From NCBI GenBank assembly GCA_002812745.2, contig NCSJ02000270.1, positions 1 to 59,397 of the forward strand: a stretch of DNA of 59,397 bases, given 5' to 3'. This document shows positions 24,009-35,454 of the stretch, piece after piece. A program made the translations under genes and the position numbers. Position 1 is the first letter of the stretch; the number at the start of each line of letters is the position of its first letter. This DNA comes from Scytalidium lignicola. Its lineage: Eukaryota; Ascomycota; Leotiomycetes. The notes below the pieces were generated by a model. The model saw nothing but the letters and a program-made list of their open reading frames with translations. It was not told the origin of the DNA and did no database searches.

Positions 24009-25103
24009 ATGGCTGACCCTTTAAATCCTTATACCGACCTCTATGCTAACCCTAATGGCGTTGGCGACCAACGCCCAACTGGCCTCAAAGTCGTTCGCGA
24101 CAATGATACTATTGACGCGTACAAAGGCAAAGTCGCACTGGTCACAGGAGGCACAAGTGGAATAGGTGTTGAGACAGTGCGTGCTCTGCATGCCACTGGT
24201 GCAGACGTATACTTCACAGCCCGAGATGCCACTAAAGGCGAGAGAACCAAACGGGATATCCTGGCAACATCCAAATGGGATGGTAAGTTGAAGGTAGTTT
24301 TAATGAACTTGGATTCTTTGGAGTCTGTTCGGAACGCAGCCAAGGAATTTCTTTCCAAGAGCGACAAACTTAACATTCTTGTCAACAACGCTGGTGAGTC
24401 TATCCAGAATCGCCTCTGCAGTATCCATGTTTTGAGTATTGTCGCTGACTAGTCTCCTCTGCAAGGCATCATGGCCACTCCGTACAGCAAAACAGATGAT
24501 GGCTTTGAACGCCAGTTCGGCGTCAATCACCTTGCACATTTTCTTCTCACTGTTTTGTTACTACCTACATTGGAAGCCAGTGCGACACCCAGCCTCGCCT
24601 CTAGAGTGGTTAATGTCTCCTCTTCTTCCCACAGGTACTCTCAAGTCAACTTTGATGGTTACAACTATACGCCTGAGACGTACAATCCAAGTCTCGCATA
24701 TGGTCAATCCAAAACAGCAAATATCTAGACAGCCAACTACATAGATCGCGTTTATGGATCTCGAGGTGTCCATGCTCTCTCTCTCGATCCAGGTGGAATT
24801 TGGACTGGACTTTTGGCATTCGTAGACCAGAAGATGGTTGAAAGTTTCAAGGAAAACCTGGAAGTGGTGCCAAATATGCAGAGCGCAGAACAAGGCTGTG
24901 CTACAACGATATGGGCTGCAATAGGCAAGGTCTGGGAGGGTAAGGGGGGTGAATCTCTTCACGGCTGCAGGATAGAACCTCCAGAGGATGGGGACTTCTT
25001 CTCGATAATGAGTGCAAAGGCTTCTCCATGGGTAAAGGGGCAGATATTGAGTGAGGATAAGCTATGGGAGCTAAGCTCGCGATTAGTTGGAATCAAGGCT
25101 TGA
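24009..25103 (+). pseudogene. Short-chain dehydrogenase (retinol dehydrogenase/WWOX-like), one in-frame stop
   Basis: Exons 24009-24393 and 24466-25103 join in frame across a 72-nt intron (GTGAGT...CAAG) to give 341 codons. The Rossmann motif TGGTSGIG is at about residues 47-54. LNILVNNAG ends exon 1, and exon 2 follows with FGVNHLAHFLLT, VNVSSSSHRYS and the catalytic YGQSK. Immediately after SKTANI comes TAG (24726-24728) followed in frame by TANYIDRVYG and LSLDPGGI. CAG to TAG would explain it. The product would stop just after the catalytic lysine and lose the substrate-binding C-terminus. Oxidoreductase on an unknown alcohol or ketone. TATA-like motif at about 23868. Confidence 0.75.
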
Positions 25104-25852
25104 GGAATGCTCTATTCGTAGCATTGCCGCTAGGCCATTATTCTAGTTTATTGAAAATGTTTGTTTTCGAGTATCTAATCGTGGCCTCTCTTTAACATTG
25201 TAAGTGTAAGCACTCCGGTCGTATATTTTGATTGATAAGCGCATTTGAACTAGTCCCACAACTCAGAGAAGCCATATCCACTATTTCGAGAAAATCCTAT
25301 ATTATATTGAATAGCAATAATTAAAAGAAGGTCAGAAACCGAACGGTTTTCGGATGGAGCTGCATATGTCATGGGCAATCGAACTAGTTGCCGCTTGCAT
25401 GTATTCCAGAAGGCTGGTTGGATTCTCGTTGCTGAATTTCTATTCAGGATAACTTAAATTGCTGGCTTAAGTCGATTTCTTAATCAAGAGATTTAACACA
25501 TGTGCGGCTTTTGGTTTGCATATTCCTCCATTTAATGGTGCAAGGAGCGGATCCTAGAATTCCATATTGTTAATGCATATAAATGTGGTTTTCAGAGCAT
25601 GGTGTTTAGTTGTGAAAGCGGTAGAAAGCGGGTTTTCATCTTGACTGAGCGGATAATCCTCCTCTCGGGGTTTGGATCGGCAAAGACGCTTAAACACGAG
25701 AATGTAAGATTTTATCTCCGATGATAACATCTATATAATATAAAAGTGAGGAAATCAGCATTGAAAAGTACAAGCATCTTCCCGTCGATAAAAGACGTGA
25801 TTGATCCTGCAAGACTAAAGTCACTCTAGCCTGCTCTAGTTTCTAGCGAAAT
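25104..25852. other. Intergenic between two SDR genes
   Basis: No coding recognised. A CTATATAATATAAAA stretch at 25731-25745, about 110 bp upstream of the next ATG, is a likely TATA element. Confidence 0.45.
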
Positions 25853-26768
25853 ATGGCTTCCAACATTGCCACGAAGACGGCGTGGTTCATCACGGGGGCC
25901 TCCTCAGGTTTAGGTCTTGAATGGGCCTTGCTGCTCTACGTGTTGGACATAGGGTCATAGGGACGGGTCGTGATATTCGAAATGCTACCCTTGAGAATCT
26001 AGAATTCGAACGACTTGGAGGGGAGTGGTTACAATTAGACGTATCCAATCCAGACGCCCAAGGAACGGTTGAACAGCTTTTTAGACGTGAAGAAGACAGT
26101 CTGAAGAATAACGAAAGAGTACACTGGGTTGTTGTAAATAATGCCGGTAATACCTTACTCGGAGCAGTCGAGGATATGAGCGAAGGCCAAATTCTGAACT
26201 ATCTTCAGACAAACCTCTTTGGGTTCATTCGAGTATGGAAAGCCACACTGCCTGTTCTACGTCGCCACCACCAAGCACTCTGATTAGTATATCATCTATA
26301 TGGGGTTTCGTTAGCAAACCAGAACATATGATGTATAGTGCCGCTAAAGCAATCACCGAATCCCTGACGGAATCCTATGCCAGCCTACTTGCACCGTTCG
26401 GGATCAGAACCATGATTGTAGAACCGGGTGGGTTTAAGACCAAATTTCCAAGCAGAAACACGAAAGCGGATGGTGGCATCACCAAGGATTACGAAGAAAG
26501 AATTAAAGCATGGATGAATATTGTTGATACAGCAGGGATGAATGAAACAATGGTGGGCGGAGATCCAAAATTATTTGGGGCAAGAATCCTTGATGCTGTT
26601 GAGGGTGCAGGATTGTTCAAAGATATATAGACTGATCAAGATGGCAAACCCTTGCGAGTTCAACTAGGCTCTGACTGTTATGATATCTTTGGTCAAAAGC
26701 TTGGCGAATTAAATGATGGATATGCAAAAATGGCCGAGATTGCCAAATCAACTGATATTAAAGCATGA
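25853..26768 (+). pseudogene. Second short-chain dehydrogenase, two frameshifts and one nonsense
   Basis: ATG at 25853 opens MASNIATKTAWFITGASSG (Rossmann TGASSGLG). The frame shifts near 25920, where GAATG stands where GAAATG would keep it open. It continues as GLAALRVGHRVIGTGRD to WVVVNNAGNTLLG and TNLFGFIRVWKATLPVLRR. A second shift near 26275 leads to LISISSIWGF and the catalytic YSAAK (about 26335), then FGIRTMIVEPGGFKT. TAG at 26628-26630 is followed in frame by 45 more codons ending at TGA 26766-26768. The family is the classical SDRs of fungal metabolic gene sets. Both frameshifts are single-base losses, one in an A-run, so sequencing error cannot be excluded for that one; the stop is independent. 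Confidence 0.7.
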
Positions 26769-27649
26769 CGGATTATGTACTATGTTATTTGCGAAGAAGA
26801 ATATTGCGATGTTAAGAAAATAACTACAATAAAATGCTCTGTATCTAGCCATACTTTTGAATATCAAAGTTTCCTTCTTATCGTGATATACCAGTCGTAT
26901 AATGAGCGTTCAATAGTTATAAGTATAATCTTAAACTTTATGGTACCGGTAGTTTAAAATATCTAATGTCAGGATAGATCCAATACGCTGCTTCCAGAAA
27001 ACTCACCTAGTCTTTTGAATCCGCATTTAAAAAGATGTTCTATCTTCTCTAGGTAGTGTACAGTTGCGCATAACTAAGGGCAGACCGATACATTACAACG
27101 AAAATGGCACTGTAATAACTACCTGGCTAGGAATTACAACAACTTCGGCTTTTCCTGAACAAGCCGTCGTTGGGCCGATATTGCTCAGGTTCACCTTACA
27201 AAGCTGTTCCAGCTTAGCAAAAATATCGTAGTAAGAGCTCTTAATCGTGTTATACGGGAGGAAGACATGGGACAAGACACAATGCTGCTCGCTCGTTCTG
27301 GATTAGAAGAAGGGGAAAGGCGTGCAAATGAAGAACTGCGACAGTTATTCTCAAATAAGAGGCGCCAGCCGAGGGTGTATAATAATCATTATCATACTAA
27401 TACATTCAAAAGGACCTAATGATGGAATGAAGAAGCATATCTAAAAANGTGATGCTTCAACTGGTAGATAGAGCAATCTCAGCACAGATCTGTTTTCACG
27501 TTTCACATGTGCAACTTGCCATTCCAACCATCATCTACTGTCAAACCTAAGTGATAATAAGTGTACTTTGGCCTCTTATATAGGTAAAAACGGGTTGTCA
27601 CACACAAAATTGGTATATGTTATCGTCCATTTGTTATGGCAATTATTAA
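26769..27649 (+). other. No gene assigned; possible coding remnant at 27220-27410
   Basis: One plus-strand stretch reads NIVVRALNRVIREEDMGQDT then RSGLEEGERRANEELRQLF, which looks like protein-coding sequence, but I cannot place it in a family and it is flanked by stops. The rest is AT-rich without signal. An N is present at about 27448. Confidence 0.3.
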
Positions 27650-27959
27650 AGGTCTCAGCTAAATCGACTCCTACACCACCAAAATTACCACAAATGCTGG
27701 AAGGTTTAAGCGAGATGCAAAGTTTAAGTGAAAACACTTTTATACTAAACTCCCTTACTTCACCTGGCAATTTTACAATAAATTTCTATAAGAGATATAT
27801 AATTAAAATCAATATTTCTGTTAATTTGAGCTTGCCATTCTGATATATCCTATTCAAGTCAATTGCAGTTCATTAGTTGTTGTGATATTTCTGTACAAAA
27901 AATACAGAATTGGCAGAAGTCGATTTTGCAGAGGGCAGGAGTCGATTTAGCTGAGACCT
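27650..27959. repeat. Inverted repeat pair, 23 bp, spanning 310 bp
   Basis: AGGTCTCAGCTAAATCGACT plus CCT at 27650-27672 is repeated exactly in inverted orientation at 27937-27959. Inside the right arm there is also an imperfect second copy (CAGAAGTCGATTTTGC). It may be a MITE, although no target duplication is clear. The right arm begins exactly at the expected 3' splice site of the truncated MFS gene next door. Confidence 0.55.
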
Positions 27960-28007
27960 AAAAGAGTTAGACTTCTCAGTTTGACCAGGTTTCCAACTTT
28001 TACTTAC

Positions 28008-28435
28008 CAGTGTAAGTAAGGAGGTTGGCAGTAACGATCCAATCCCTCAAAATAAATCCATCGAGTACATTAGTGATAAAGACTAAACGATGTGCTCACA
28101 ATCGTCGTCTCCAGTGTTGATAAGAAGAGAGCAATCCACATCCTATACAGTAGGGTTCGGACACCATTATTTCCAATTAATGTTGTTCTGAAAGAGGCTT
28201 ACCCAACTGTTAACAGCCACAGATTCCATCCTGGATGTACTCAGTTTCGTTTTCTGATTGTATAGGCTCGCCGGCATCACCTCCTTCGAATACTGCGAGA
28301 CCAGAATTCACGGCGATTGTCTCTTCCTTTCCGCCGGTGTTTGTTTGTTGTTTTAGGAGCCTCAAATGATGTCTCTACATCGTCAACTATACCCGATTAC
28401 GAAGGGTTCTTGTCTCTAGACGACTCTTCTAACAT
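28008..28435 (-). pseudogene. 5' fragment of a DHA2-type MFS efflux pump
   Basis: On the minus strand a start at about 28435 (MLEESSRDKNPS, then TAA) leads through a hydrophilic N-terminus (SENETEYIQ), with at least one frameshift, to WNLWLLTVG. An intron (GTAAGC...TATAG) joins it to MWIALFLSTLETTIVSTS, the TM1 signature of 14-TM drug:H+ antiporters. ITNVLDG, LRDWIVTANLLTYT and a GTAAGT donor at 28007 follow. Nothing resembling the remaining 450 residues occurs downstream; the inverted repeat at 27650-27959 starts where the next exon should. One more frameshift lies between TTIVSTS and ITNVL. Truncated and dead. Confidence 0.65.
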
Positions 28436-29904
28436 GATCCTCTAGTCGCTTTTTGTGTGAATATTCAAAAAAATAGACCAAGAAGTGCAGATTTCTAATT
28501 GATAAAAATCCGATGAAAATCAAATGTATCAAAGATTCTAGAACTGATTTCTGCACAGGTCTCTAGAAGTCTCATTTGAGAACTAATATCATTTTTAACA
28601 TAGACAAACGCGTAAAGGTGGGGTTTTGCTAAATGCTTTCTATGGAACTACACTCTATCATTAAGGGGTGAAGATACGTCTCGTGAAGCCCTTTGGTACT
28701 GGTCCCTATCGTATCGCCCGCCTGTGCCACACGGCAAAATAAACATTTTGGATAGTCCGGTTCATCACCATCAATTTTCCCTACGAGGCACTAGAGCATT
28801 GGTAAAAGGTTGAGCATTTTAGATTTAAAGAAAAGATACAGAGTAGGCTAACGGAACGGAAGAACGTATAATAGTTGGTGGGCGCTCGGACGGGTGGAAA
28901 TTTTCGCTACTAACCACCTAGGCACCAAGTTTTACATAAAACTATCTATTCCCCACCACATAAGAGGTGGGGTTTGAGAAATGAGACATTTTTGAGAAGT
29001 TACAGATTAATCCCGACCACTTGTTGGACATAACAAATTATGGGGATGTGGAGTATTCAGAACTGTCGCATTGCTTTCAGACGTCCTGGCTATGAATAGG
29101 TGCATAGATCAACAATAATCTTTCCCAACAATGCAGTCACATATACTCCATATTTGACATAGTAATTGAACCTTTCATGCAAGTCTTAACTATGAAGGTG
29201 TGAGGAGGGTGGAGTTACTGGTGATGTGGCAGTAGCATAGGCTGCAAATATTATAACGAAACTTAATACTATTTAAAATTATATTCACCTTCAAAACAAG
29301 CTTCTTAAGTGATGTCTCTATTAATATAGATTATATGAGAGTTATTCCACCATTTAAAAAATAAGTGATGTATAGAATAGATAGGTGTAAAATACCCAAG
29401 AGTCTCTTTAACTGTAACCTATGAAATATATTGTATCATGAAAGTGAACGAAGTAATCGGTTTCATGCAAGCACGAGGGTCTGCATGTTTCGGCCTGAGT
29501 AATAAAATCACCTGTTCTACTGATAATTAACAGTTTGGGCGAGACTGGCAATTATTGGTAGCTTTATGCGATCTTTGGCTTGAAGACGAAAAGAGTGATT
29601 GGAGATCGTCATATGATGAGGCTGGTCTCAGGCTGGTCCCCAAGGATTCTGACTGTCATACTCACATTATTTGTTCTTATAGAGCTCTAAAGAAGACTTA
29701 GTATCTCACCGACTATCTTATGCTGCCTTTAACCTATTATTCCTCAATATTGTCCCTACCAGCTGGTCAGGAATGACTAAACTCAACTATTGATGAAGTA
29801 TATATTAACACACTTAGAGACGTCCGAAGTGTCTAGAATCTCTCATATCACAAATACAATTATCTTACTTAGTTCAAAACTACAAACATCTCGGGACCTT
29901 CAAA
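28436..29904. other. Long intergenic stretch, no gene identified
   Basis: About 1.5 kb without recognised coding sequence. A short hairpin (CCCCACCACATAAGAGGTGGGG, 28951-28972) is present. The 3' end is presumably the promoter of the Dabb gene. Confidence 0.4.
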
Positions 29905-30338
29905 ATGACAGTTTTTCACATTGTCCTCATTCAGTTCCAACCTACTGTCAACAGCACACAGATTCAAGACGTAAGCCTTGTTTATATCAGCCAGAAACCC
30001 GGGACTAACCATCATCGCAGCTTTGCAATGACTGCATTGCCCTGAAAGAGACGTGTCTCCATCCTGACACAAATAAGCCATACTTGAAGTCAATGGCTTT
30101 AGGAAAGGATGTTTCGATAGAAGGGCTTAATGTAAATCAATATCATTATAAACCGAGAACGTAAGAGACTAATTATAAATAGGGAGATTTCACCCATGCA
30201 TTCATCGCTGAGTTTGATAGCTTGGCGGACCGCGACTACTATGTGAAGACAGATCCTTCCCACAAGGATTTTGTGAAGAAGATTGCCGCAACATGGACTA
30301 AGGGCCACACAATAGATATTGAGCCAGGAAAGTTTTAA
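29905..30338 (+). CDS. Stress-responsive A/B barrel (Dabb) domain protein, intact
   Basis: Three exons, 29905-29970, 30021-30131 and 30183-30338, sum to 333 nt (110 aa plus stop) with no internal stop; introns are 50 and 51 nt. The start MTVFHIVLIQF is the typical first strand. The exon 1/2 join gives LCNDCIALKETCLHP and NKPYLKSMALGKDVSIEG. Exon 3 gives GDFTHAFIAEFDSLADRDYY and ends IDIEPGKF. The length of about 110 residues is typical. Dabb proteins are small dimeric alpha/beta barrels; some shape polyketide cyclisation (olivetolic acid cyclase is one), others have unknown stress roles. Here the neighbours are broken SDR, epimerase and P450 genes, so a metabolic role is plausible but inferred. 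Confidence 0.85.
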
Positions 30339-30846
30339 TGAAGTCAATGCCTCAGAAACTTATGGCTGGTAGAGCATTGTTGCTAAATAAATGAGTATAA
30401 TGATCCCAGAAGATATTAGTTTACGATGCGTGATTTTTATGCCTATGTTTGCCTTGTATCTGTTCTAAACTTTAAAAGTAAAAGCTGTAGAAATCATCAC
30501 TTGTTAAGTCTACAATCAAAATATGAGCGCAATGTGGAGTATATGGCTACTTATCTTTAGCTTAAGATTGTAATAAGTAGCTTAGTATAAATAATAGGGG
30601 AAAAAATTCTCAGATTTATTTGTAGAGGAGATGGGAAAGATATATAGGACTTCTGTTACGCATTGTAGCCTTGAGACGGACAGCATATGCACGTGGTCTC
30701 ATTAACTAATGGGGTTTGAGGAGCGAACAGTAGATCTCTATATAAAACAAAGAATGTCATCACTCAGCTAACTCCATAAACTTCTTAGCCTGTATTCCCT
30801 CGGCCCGAAAAGCTAGACACAACTAATGCTTTCATACTTGAGCAGT
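30339..30846. promoter_or_regulatory. Intergenic; TATA element for the epimerase-like gene
   Basis: CTATATAAAAC at about 30737-30747 lies some 105 bp upstream of the next ATG. Otherwise nothing recognised. Confidence 0.45.
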
Positions 30847-31613
30847 ATGAAAGTCATCTTATCTGGCGTAACCAGCTTTATCGGGAGCGAGGTTCTTGAG
30901 CAATGTTTGAAAAATCCGACCATTACCTCGATCGTCGCGCTGTCTCGACACGAAGTGTCCACGCGTGATCCAAAGCTTAAAGTCTTAATTATCAATGATT
31001 TGCTATCTTACCCTGACTCCGTCTTACAGGATACTCAAGGAGCCTAGGCCTGCATATAGTATTTAGAATCTTGTGGATGCTTGCTGCATTCAAATGATAG
31101 CTAACAATTATAGGTCACTAGGGAAGCCACATATGCAAGATAATGATGAAGCAAGAAGAATTATCGTAGACTACACGCTCGCGGCCGTAAAAGTATTTAA
31201 TCCAAGCTCGGCCACTAAGAAGAAATTTCACTTTATCTACCTCAGTGGCGGGGCATCTGAACGTGACCAAACGAAGCCTTTGTGGTTTATGCAAGATTAT
31301 CGGCGGGTTCGAGTGCGTCAAAGATGCTTTCTTATTTAACTACCGATGTGATGGTGGACTGATCTCAGATTAATAGGGCCAAATAGAGAATGAGCTCATG
31401 AGTTTTGCCAAAGCACATCCAGACACCTTCGAGACAAGCATTATGAGGCCTGGTTTCGTGCTTGCGAAAGAAACAAACTTTAGGGATTTAATTAGGGGAC
31501 TGGGACCATCTACCAGAGTAGATACTCTTGCTACAGCAATGATCCGCACCGCGCTGGATGGAAGCAAATATCAAATTGTGGAAAACCCAGATATAGCCAA
31601 GATTAGAAGCTAA
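30847..31613 (+). pseudogene. NAD(P)-binding epimerase-like protein, two in-frame stops
   Basis: Exons 30847-31058, 31114-31312 and 31377-31613 (introns 55 nt with a CTAAC branch site, and 64 nt) sum to 648 nt, 216 codons. The start MKVILSGVTSFIGSEVLEQ is a Rossmann fold whose GxTGFIG motif has become SGVTSFIG, a G-to-A type change; an ATG 21 bp upstream in frame is less likely. IVALSRHEVSTRDPKLKV follows. The stops are TAG at 31045-31047 and a TAG split by intron 1 where relatives have Trp (TGG to TAG). Exon 2 has FHFIYLSGGASERDQTKPLW and exon 3 MSFAKAHPDTFETSIMRPGF. The family is the small fungal NAD(P)-binding proteins related to sugar epimerases; the substrate is unknown. Dead as read. 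Confidence 0.7.
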
Positions 31614-31717
31614 AGGAACAGATGTCGCTACAAATTACCAACCTCTAAAATAACTGCTCATAAGTCTAGACATTAAATTATCAGTAAGCTGTGCCATATC
31701 GGCAGCGGACCAAATTA

Positions 31718-32054
31718 GGTATAGGGTTATATATGTTCCAGCCATACGCAAACCACCACCTAAATGGCTTCATTTTCATGAAGATTATTCGCATTTTTTA
31801 TCTTTTTACACTACTTAATTATCATTATAATTTTGGGAATTTTAGTTTTTATAGTATAATACAACTTATTTTAATCATTATATATATTTTAAATTATAGT
31901 GATTTTTAGGCTATACAGGCTTTATTATACACTATAATTATAGTGAGGTTTAGGCTATATAATCACTGTAATTTAGTATAATTACAGTGACTTTAGGTAA
32001 TGGTTTGTGTATGGGCTAGACCGTTGGTGTATGGGCTGGAACATATACTATACC
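31718..32054. mobile_element. 337-bp MITE-like inverted-repeat element
   Basis: The left end GGTATAGGGTTATATATGTT plus CCAGCC (31718 on) matches the reverse complement of the right end (GGTATAG-TATATGTTCCAGCC, ending at 32054). A second pair follows inside: GCAAACCACCACCTAAA on the left, CACAAACCATTACCTAAA in the reverse of the right. The AT-rich interior contains palindromes (CACTATAATTATAGTG). No coding. It sits just downstream of the epimerase-like gene. Confidence 0.6.
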
Positions 32055-32368
32055 GAACTATTGATAAAGTACAAATGGAGGTATTCCGTATAGATTAAGT
32101 CTGATATAACTCTCTTATTCAAGAATAAGCCTAATTCTTTTAGATTGCTTCTCACTGCTACAAATAACTACTTACAATATGTAGCTTTTGGTTCAGTTAT
32201 TATGTGATAAAGTTGTTATTACAAAATTATCATACGCCTCCTAGAATATATTTATTAACACTCTAATAATATGCGATGTCTATTCTTTTCCGTCTTGATT
32301 ATTTAATAGAATATTATATCTGCCCTAGATATATGATCCCAATCCAAATTATTATTCATTTCCCAGCA

Positions 32369-34480
32369 CTATGCTTTCTTCTTTTTTACACTGGTCCAAC
32401 CCATACCCCAAGCTAAAATAAATACGGCAGCTGAAGAGCCTACAGATAGATACTATGTGAAAATTAACTTTGATCTACTATCAAGAATGCGTATACTTAC
32501 AAAAGTGGTTGTTAAAGCATGACTGAATGCATTAATAACTCCTGCTACGGATTCTTTGGGCACAATAGAACGGAACTCTGTAGCCCCAGCTTCAATAACT
32601 TTCACAGCATCAACCTCTGGAGCATATTTCGCTAGAGCAGGTTCCAAAGAGTTTTCAAATGTAGTCTGACCTAGTGAAATAAACACTGAGGCGCCAAAAT
32701 TCTGAGCAAAGACAACAAAAGCTGTGGCAACGGAAAGTTGCTCTTTAGGGACATTTGCTTGAATTGCGGTAACTGGTTGCTGAGACATCATTCCTCGTGC
32801 AACACCATTTAGGAGTTGGTAGCAGACCCAAGCAGCTGTAGGAGAATTAGGGTTCAATGTACTTAAAAGTCCAGCTGCAACAGCGGCCATGGCACCTCCA
32901 GCGATCATAAATGGGGTATAGTAGCCAATCATAGAAACTATATATATTAGCACTCTTCCAATCTAGAGAATATAACTAGAATACTAACCTAAAATCCCGC
33001 TAACTACTGTCCCAGAAGTTGTTGTAACAACAGAGGGTAAATAGTACACTCCTCCTTTCAGAGGGGAAACTCCCTTAACAGCTTGGAACCACAAAGGAAG
33101 ATAGATTATGATTATGTATAACCCGCCATATGACATGATAGAAGATGCTGCAGCGTAGGAAATTTTGGAATTACGGAACAAACTGAGCGGTAACATAGCA
33201 GAATCTCCTTGTAGTCGTTCCCAGAACAGGAACACACAGAAAGCTGCTGCAGAGCCGGCAAATAGTCCTATGATAATGGGTGAATTCCAAGGATAGGTTA
33301 CTCCTCCCCAGTCAATGGCCATAAGAAGCATGACTATGAGGCCTGCAAACAATGTACTCCCTGGAAGATCTAATCTACCAATATGCTGCATGAAAGTGCT
33401 TACTCTGGCTGTGCCTTGTATCTTTGCGTCTGGAATGCGAATTATGGCGAGTGCAATTACTGTCACTGCACCAAGCGGCAGATTGATATAAAAACCTACA
33501 CGTGTCAGATTTTTAAACTCGCAAACGCAGTTAAGAATTCAGGTAACTTACACCACCGCCAACTCACACGCTGTGTTATAGCACCACCAATAAGAGGGCC
33601 AATAGCAACCCCCGTTGATGCTACACCAAGCATTATTCCGATGATTTCTACATCAACCACGAATTAGTAATACTAAAATGTATGAGAAGGTTTTCATTAA
33701 TACTTGGACGGGCTTCTAGAGGTGCCGCAGCGGCAATGATAGTAAATCCTCCATTTAGAATACCTGCACCCCCAGCTCCCGATACTGCTCTTCCAAAAAT
33801 GAACACTATTGAAGATTGTGCTATGCCAGATGAGTGCACCTGCTTCAAAAACACCAATGAAGATAAGCTGAAACAGTACATCAGTGACTAACTACCACTG
33901 AAGATTTCATATGTTCACAAACTTTGGAATTATAGAATTGATAAACTTTTCCTAAGAGTAATTGTAAAGCACAACTGCCTTGATGTTAGTATCCAGAAAT
34001 TACGACAACTCTGTTTCGTGCGGCTTACGTTGCTAAGAGATAGGTACTTCCGTACCAACCAACATCATCCAGAGAATTGAAGGCACTCGTTATAGTTGGG
34101 ATGGCCTATGGTTTTATTAGAAGCAATAATTTCAACTGTGCTAGATAACTTACAGTTACAAGAACTGTCGAGTCAATCATCAGCAAGAATGCAGCCATTG
34201 TAAGTCCAACTACCAAGGTATAGAGCGGGGTGCCGCGAAGATATTGAGGTGTATTTTCTTCATCAGGAAGCTCGTCCTCCTCATCTTGAACTACTGGTAT
34301 ATAGCTCGTGCTCGTGTTCGCAGTTTCTGGTAATAGAGGGTCTATTGATTGTGGTGCACTAATTCCAGTGCCATGAGTAGATGGTCGCAGGCTAGGGTTA
34401 GAGTTGCTCGCTGCCAGCCCTGCCTCACCAATTCTTGGTGGTGGTGGCATTAGCTCTAGACTCGCATTAGAATGATTCAT
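32369..34480 (-). pseudogene. DHA2-type 14-TM MFS efflux pump, one frameshift
   Basis: Eight exons can be traced: 34480-34154, 34105-34029, 33974-33923, 33867-33704, 33647-33552, 33495-32989, 32937-32501 and 32452-32369; introns are 48-56 nt. They sum to 1744 nt, two short of 582 codons, matching the one break found. Near 33826, GALI runs into a shifted frame IAQSSIVFIFGRAVSGAGGA, where relatives have a Cys-Gly pair in between (a 2-nt loss, or a 1-nt gain). Motifs: LLMIDSTVLVT (TM1), VGWYGSTYLL, GRAVSGAGGAG, VASTGVAIGPLIGG (motif C of drug:H+ antiporters), WRWCFYINLPLG. The N-terminus is hydrophilic and acidic; the C-terminus is SVKKKKA. The closest named relatives are toxin and mycotoxin efflux pumps of fungal clusters; substrate unknown. 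Divergent from the P450. Confidence 0.8.
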
Positions 34481-35454
34481 AATTGGAGCTTTTCTGGAGT
34501 CGACAATTGTAAAATAAGGAGAAGTGTTTGTCGGAGAATCCCACTATCAAATCATTCCAATTTAATTTCTATTTAGTTGAGGAACTGGAATTGGCAGAAT
34601 GATTCTGGAAATATAATTCTAGAGAACGATCTCAAAACCATTCATCATAGGATAATAGCCTTTTCCATTCCTACACAGAGAAATGCGCTTCCAATTCCTG
34701 GAGAGATGAAGTCACAAAGAGTCTCTGCTCTAGCTTACCCCATACGTAATGTCCAATTTTTAGAATAGAAAACAACTATAGCTCGAACAGACCCATGTCC
34801 TTACCAGTGCCGTAATTAGATACCCGCAATTTTAATTGTCATTTTATGTCTACTAAGACAGTATCTGCTTAATTAAGGTAACCAGGAGTGGGTAATACGT
34901 AAATAGAAAGCAATCTAATTACAGGCTGACTACGTAAAATACCAAATAATCCTTCACACTGAAGTAACAAGCTTAGATTGGTACGCGTGATAAGAATGGT
35001 ATATTGTAGTAGTGGTGACGTGTCAGGAAGATTATCCTATGTCCAAGGCGCAGATGGGAAAAGAATAAAGGTTAGGTGGGTCGTAGGCTGGTCCCGGTCA
35101 GGTCCCGACCTGGTCCTTAGGAGATCCCAGTCCGCCCCTTTTACGGTCAAGAAGATACTCCAAACATGCCAATACCTATTGTGGCAATAAGCAATATCTG
35201 TGCATAATCTAATTCTCAGAGTAAACGTATGATACAGAGCGTTAGCTAATCATCTAGAATCTAATAGTAAGCTAAAAGAGGTGTGCTAGAATTACATGTG
35301 ATATTTCTTGCGTGATATTCTTTTAAAAAAGATATGAAGCATAATTTCTGTATGTTTGATAGTCAGTTAGGAAAGTTTACTTGTTAATCCCAGTGTAGAA
35401 AACATCCAGCAAACTGCATAGGTCGATCTGGATGAAACATTAGCTTACATAACA
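34481..35454. promoter_or_regulatory. Intergenic region between divergent efflux pump and P450
   Basis: About 970 bp. No gene recognised; the open frame at 34978-35190 resembles nothing. Probably holds both promoters. Confidence 0.4.

Noticed and set aside
28951..28972. Hairpin CCCCACC...GGTGGGG as terminator or RNA gene
   Set aside because: Isolated short stem in fungal intergenic DNA with no adjacent transcript; bacterial-type terminators do not apply.
34978..35190. 70-codon frame between the efflux pump and the P450
   Set aside because: No homology or splice context; likely chance within the shared promoter.
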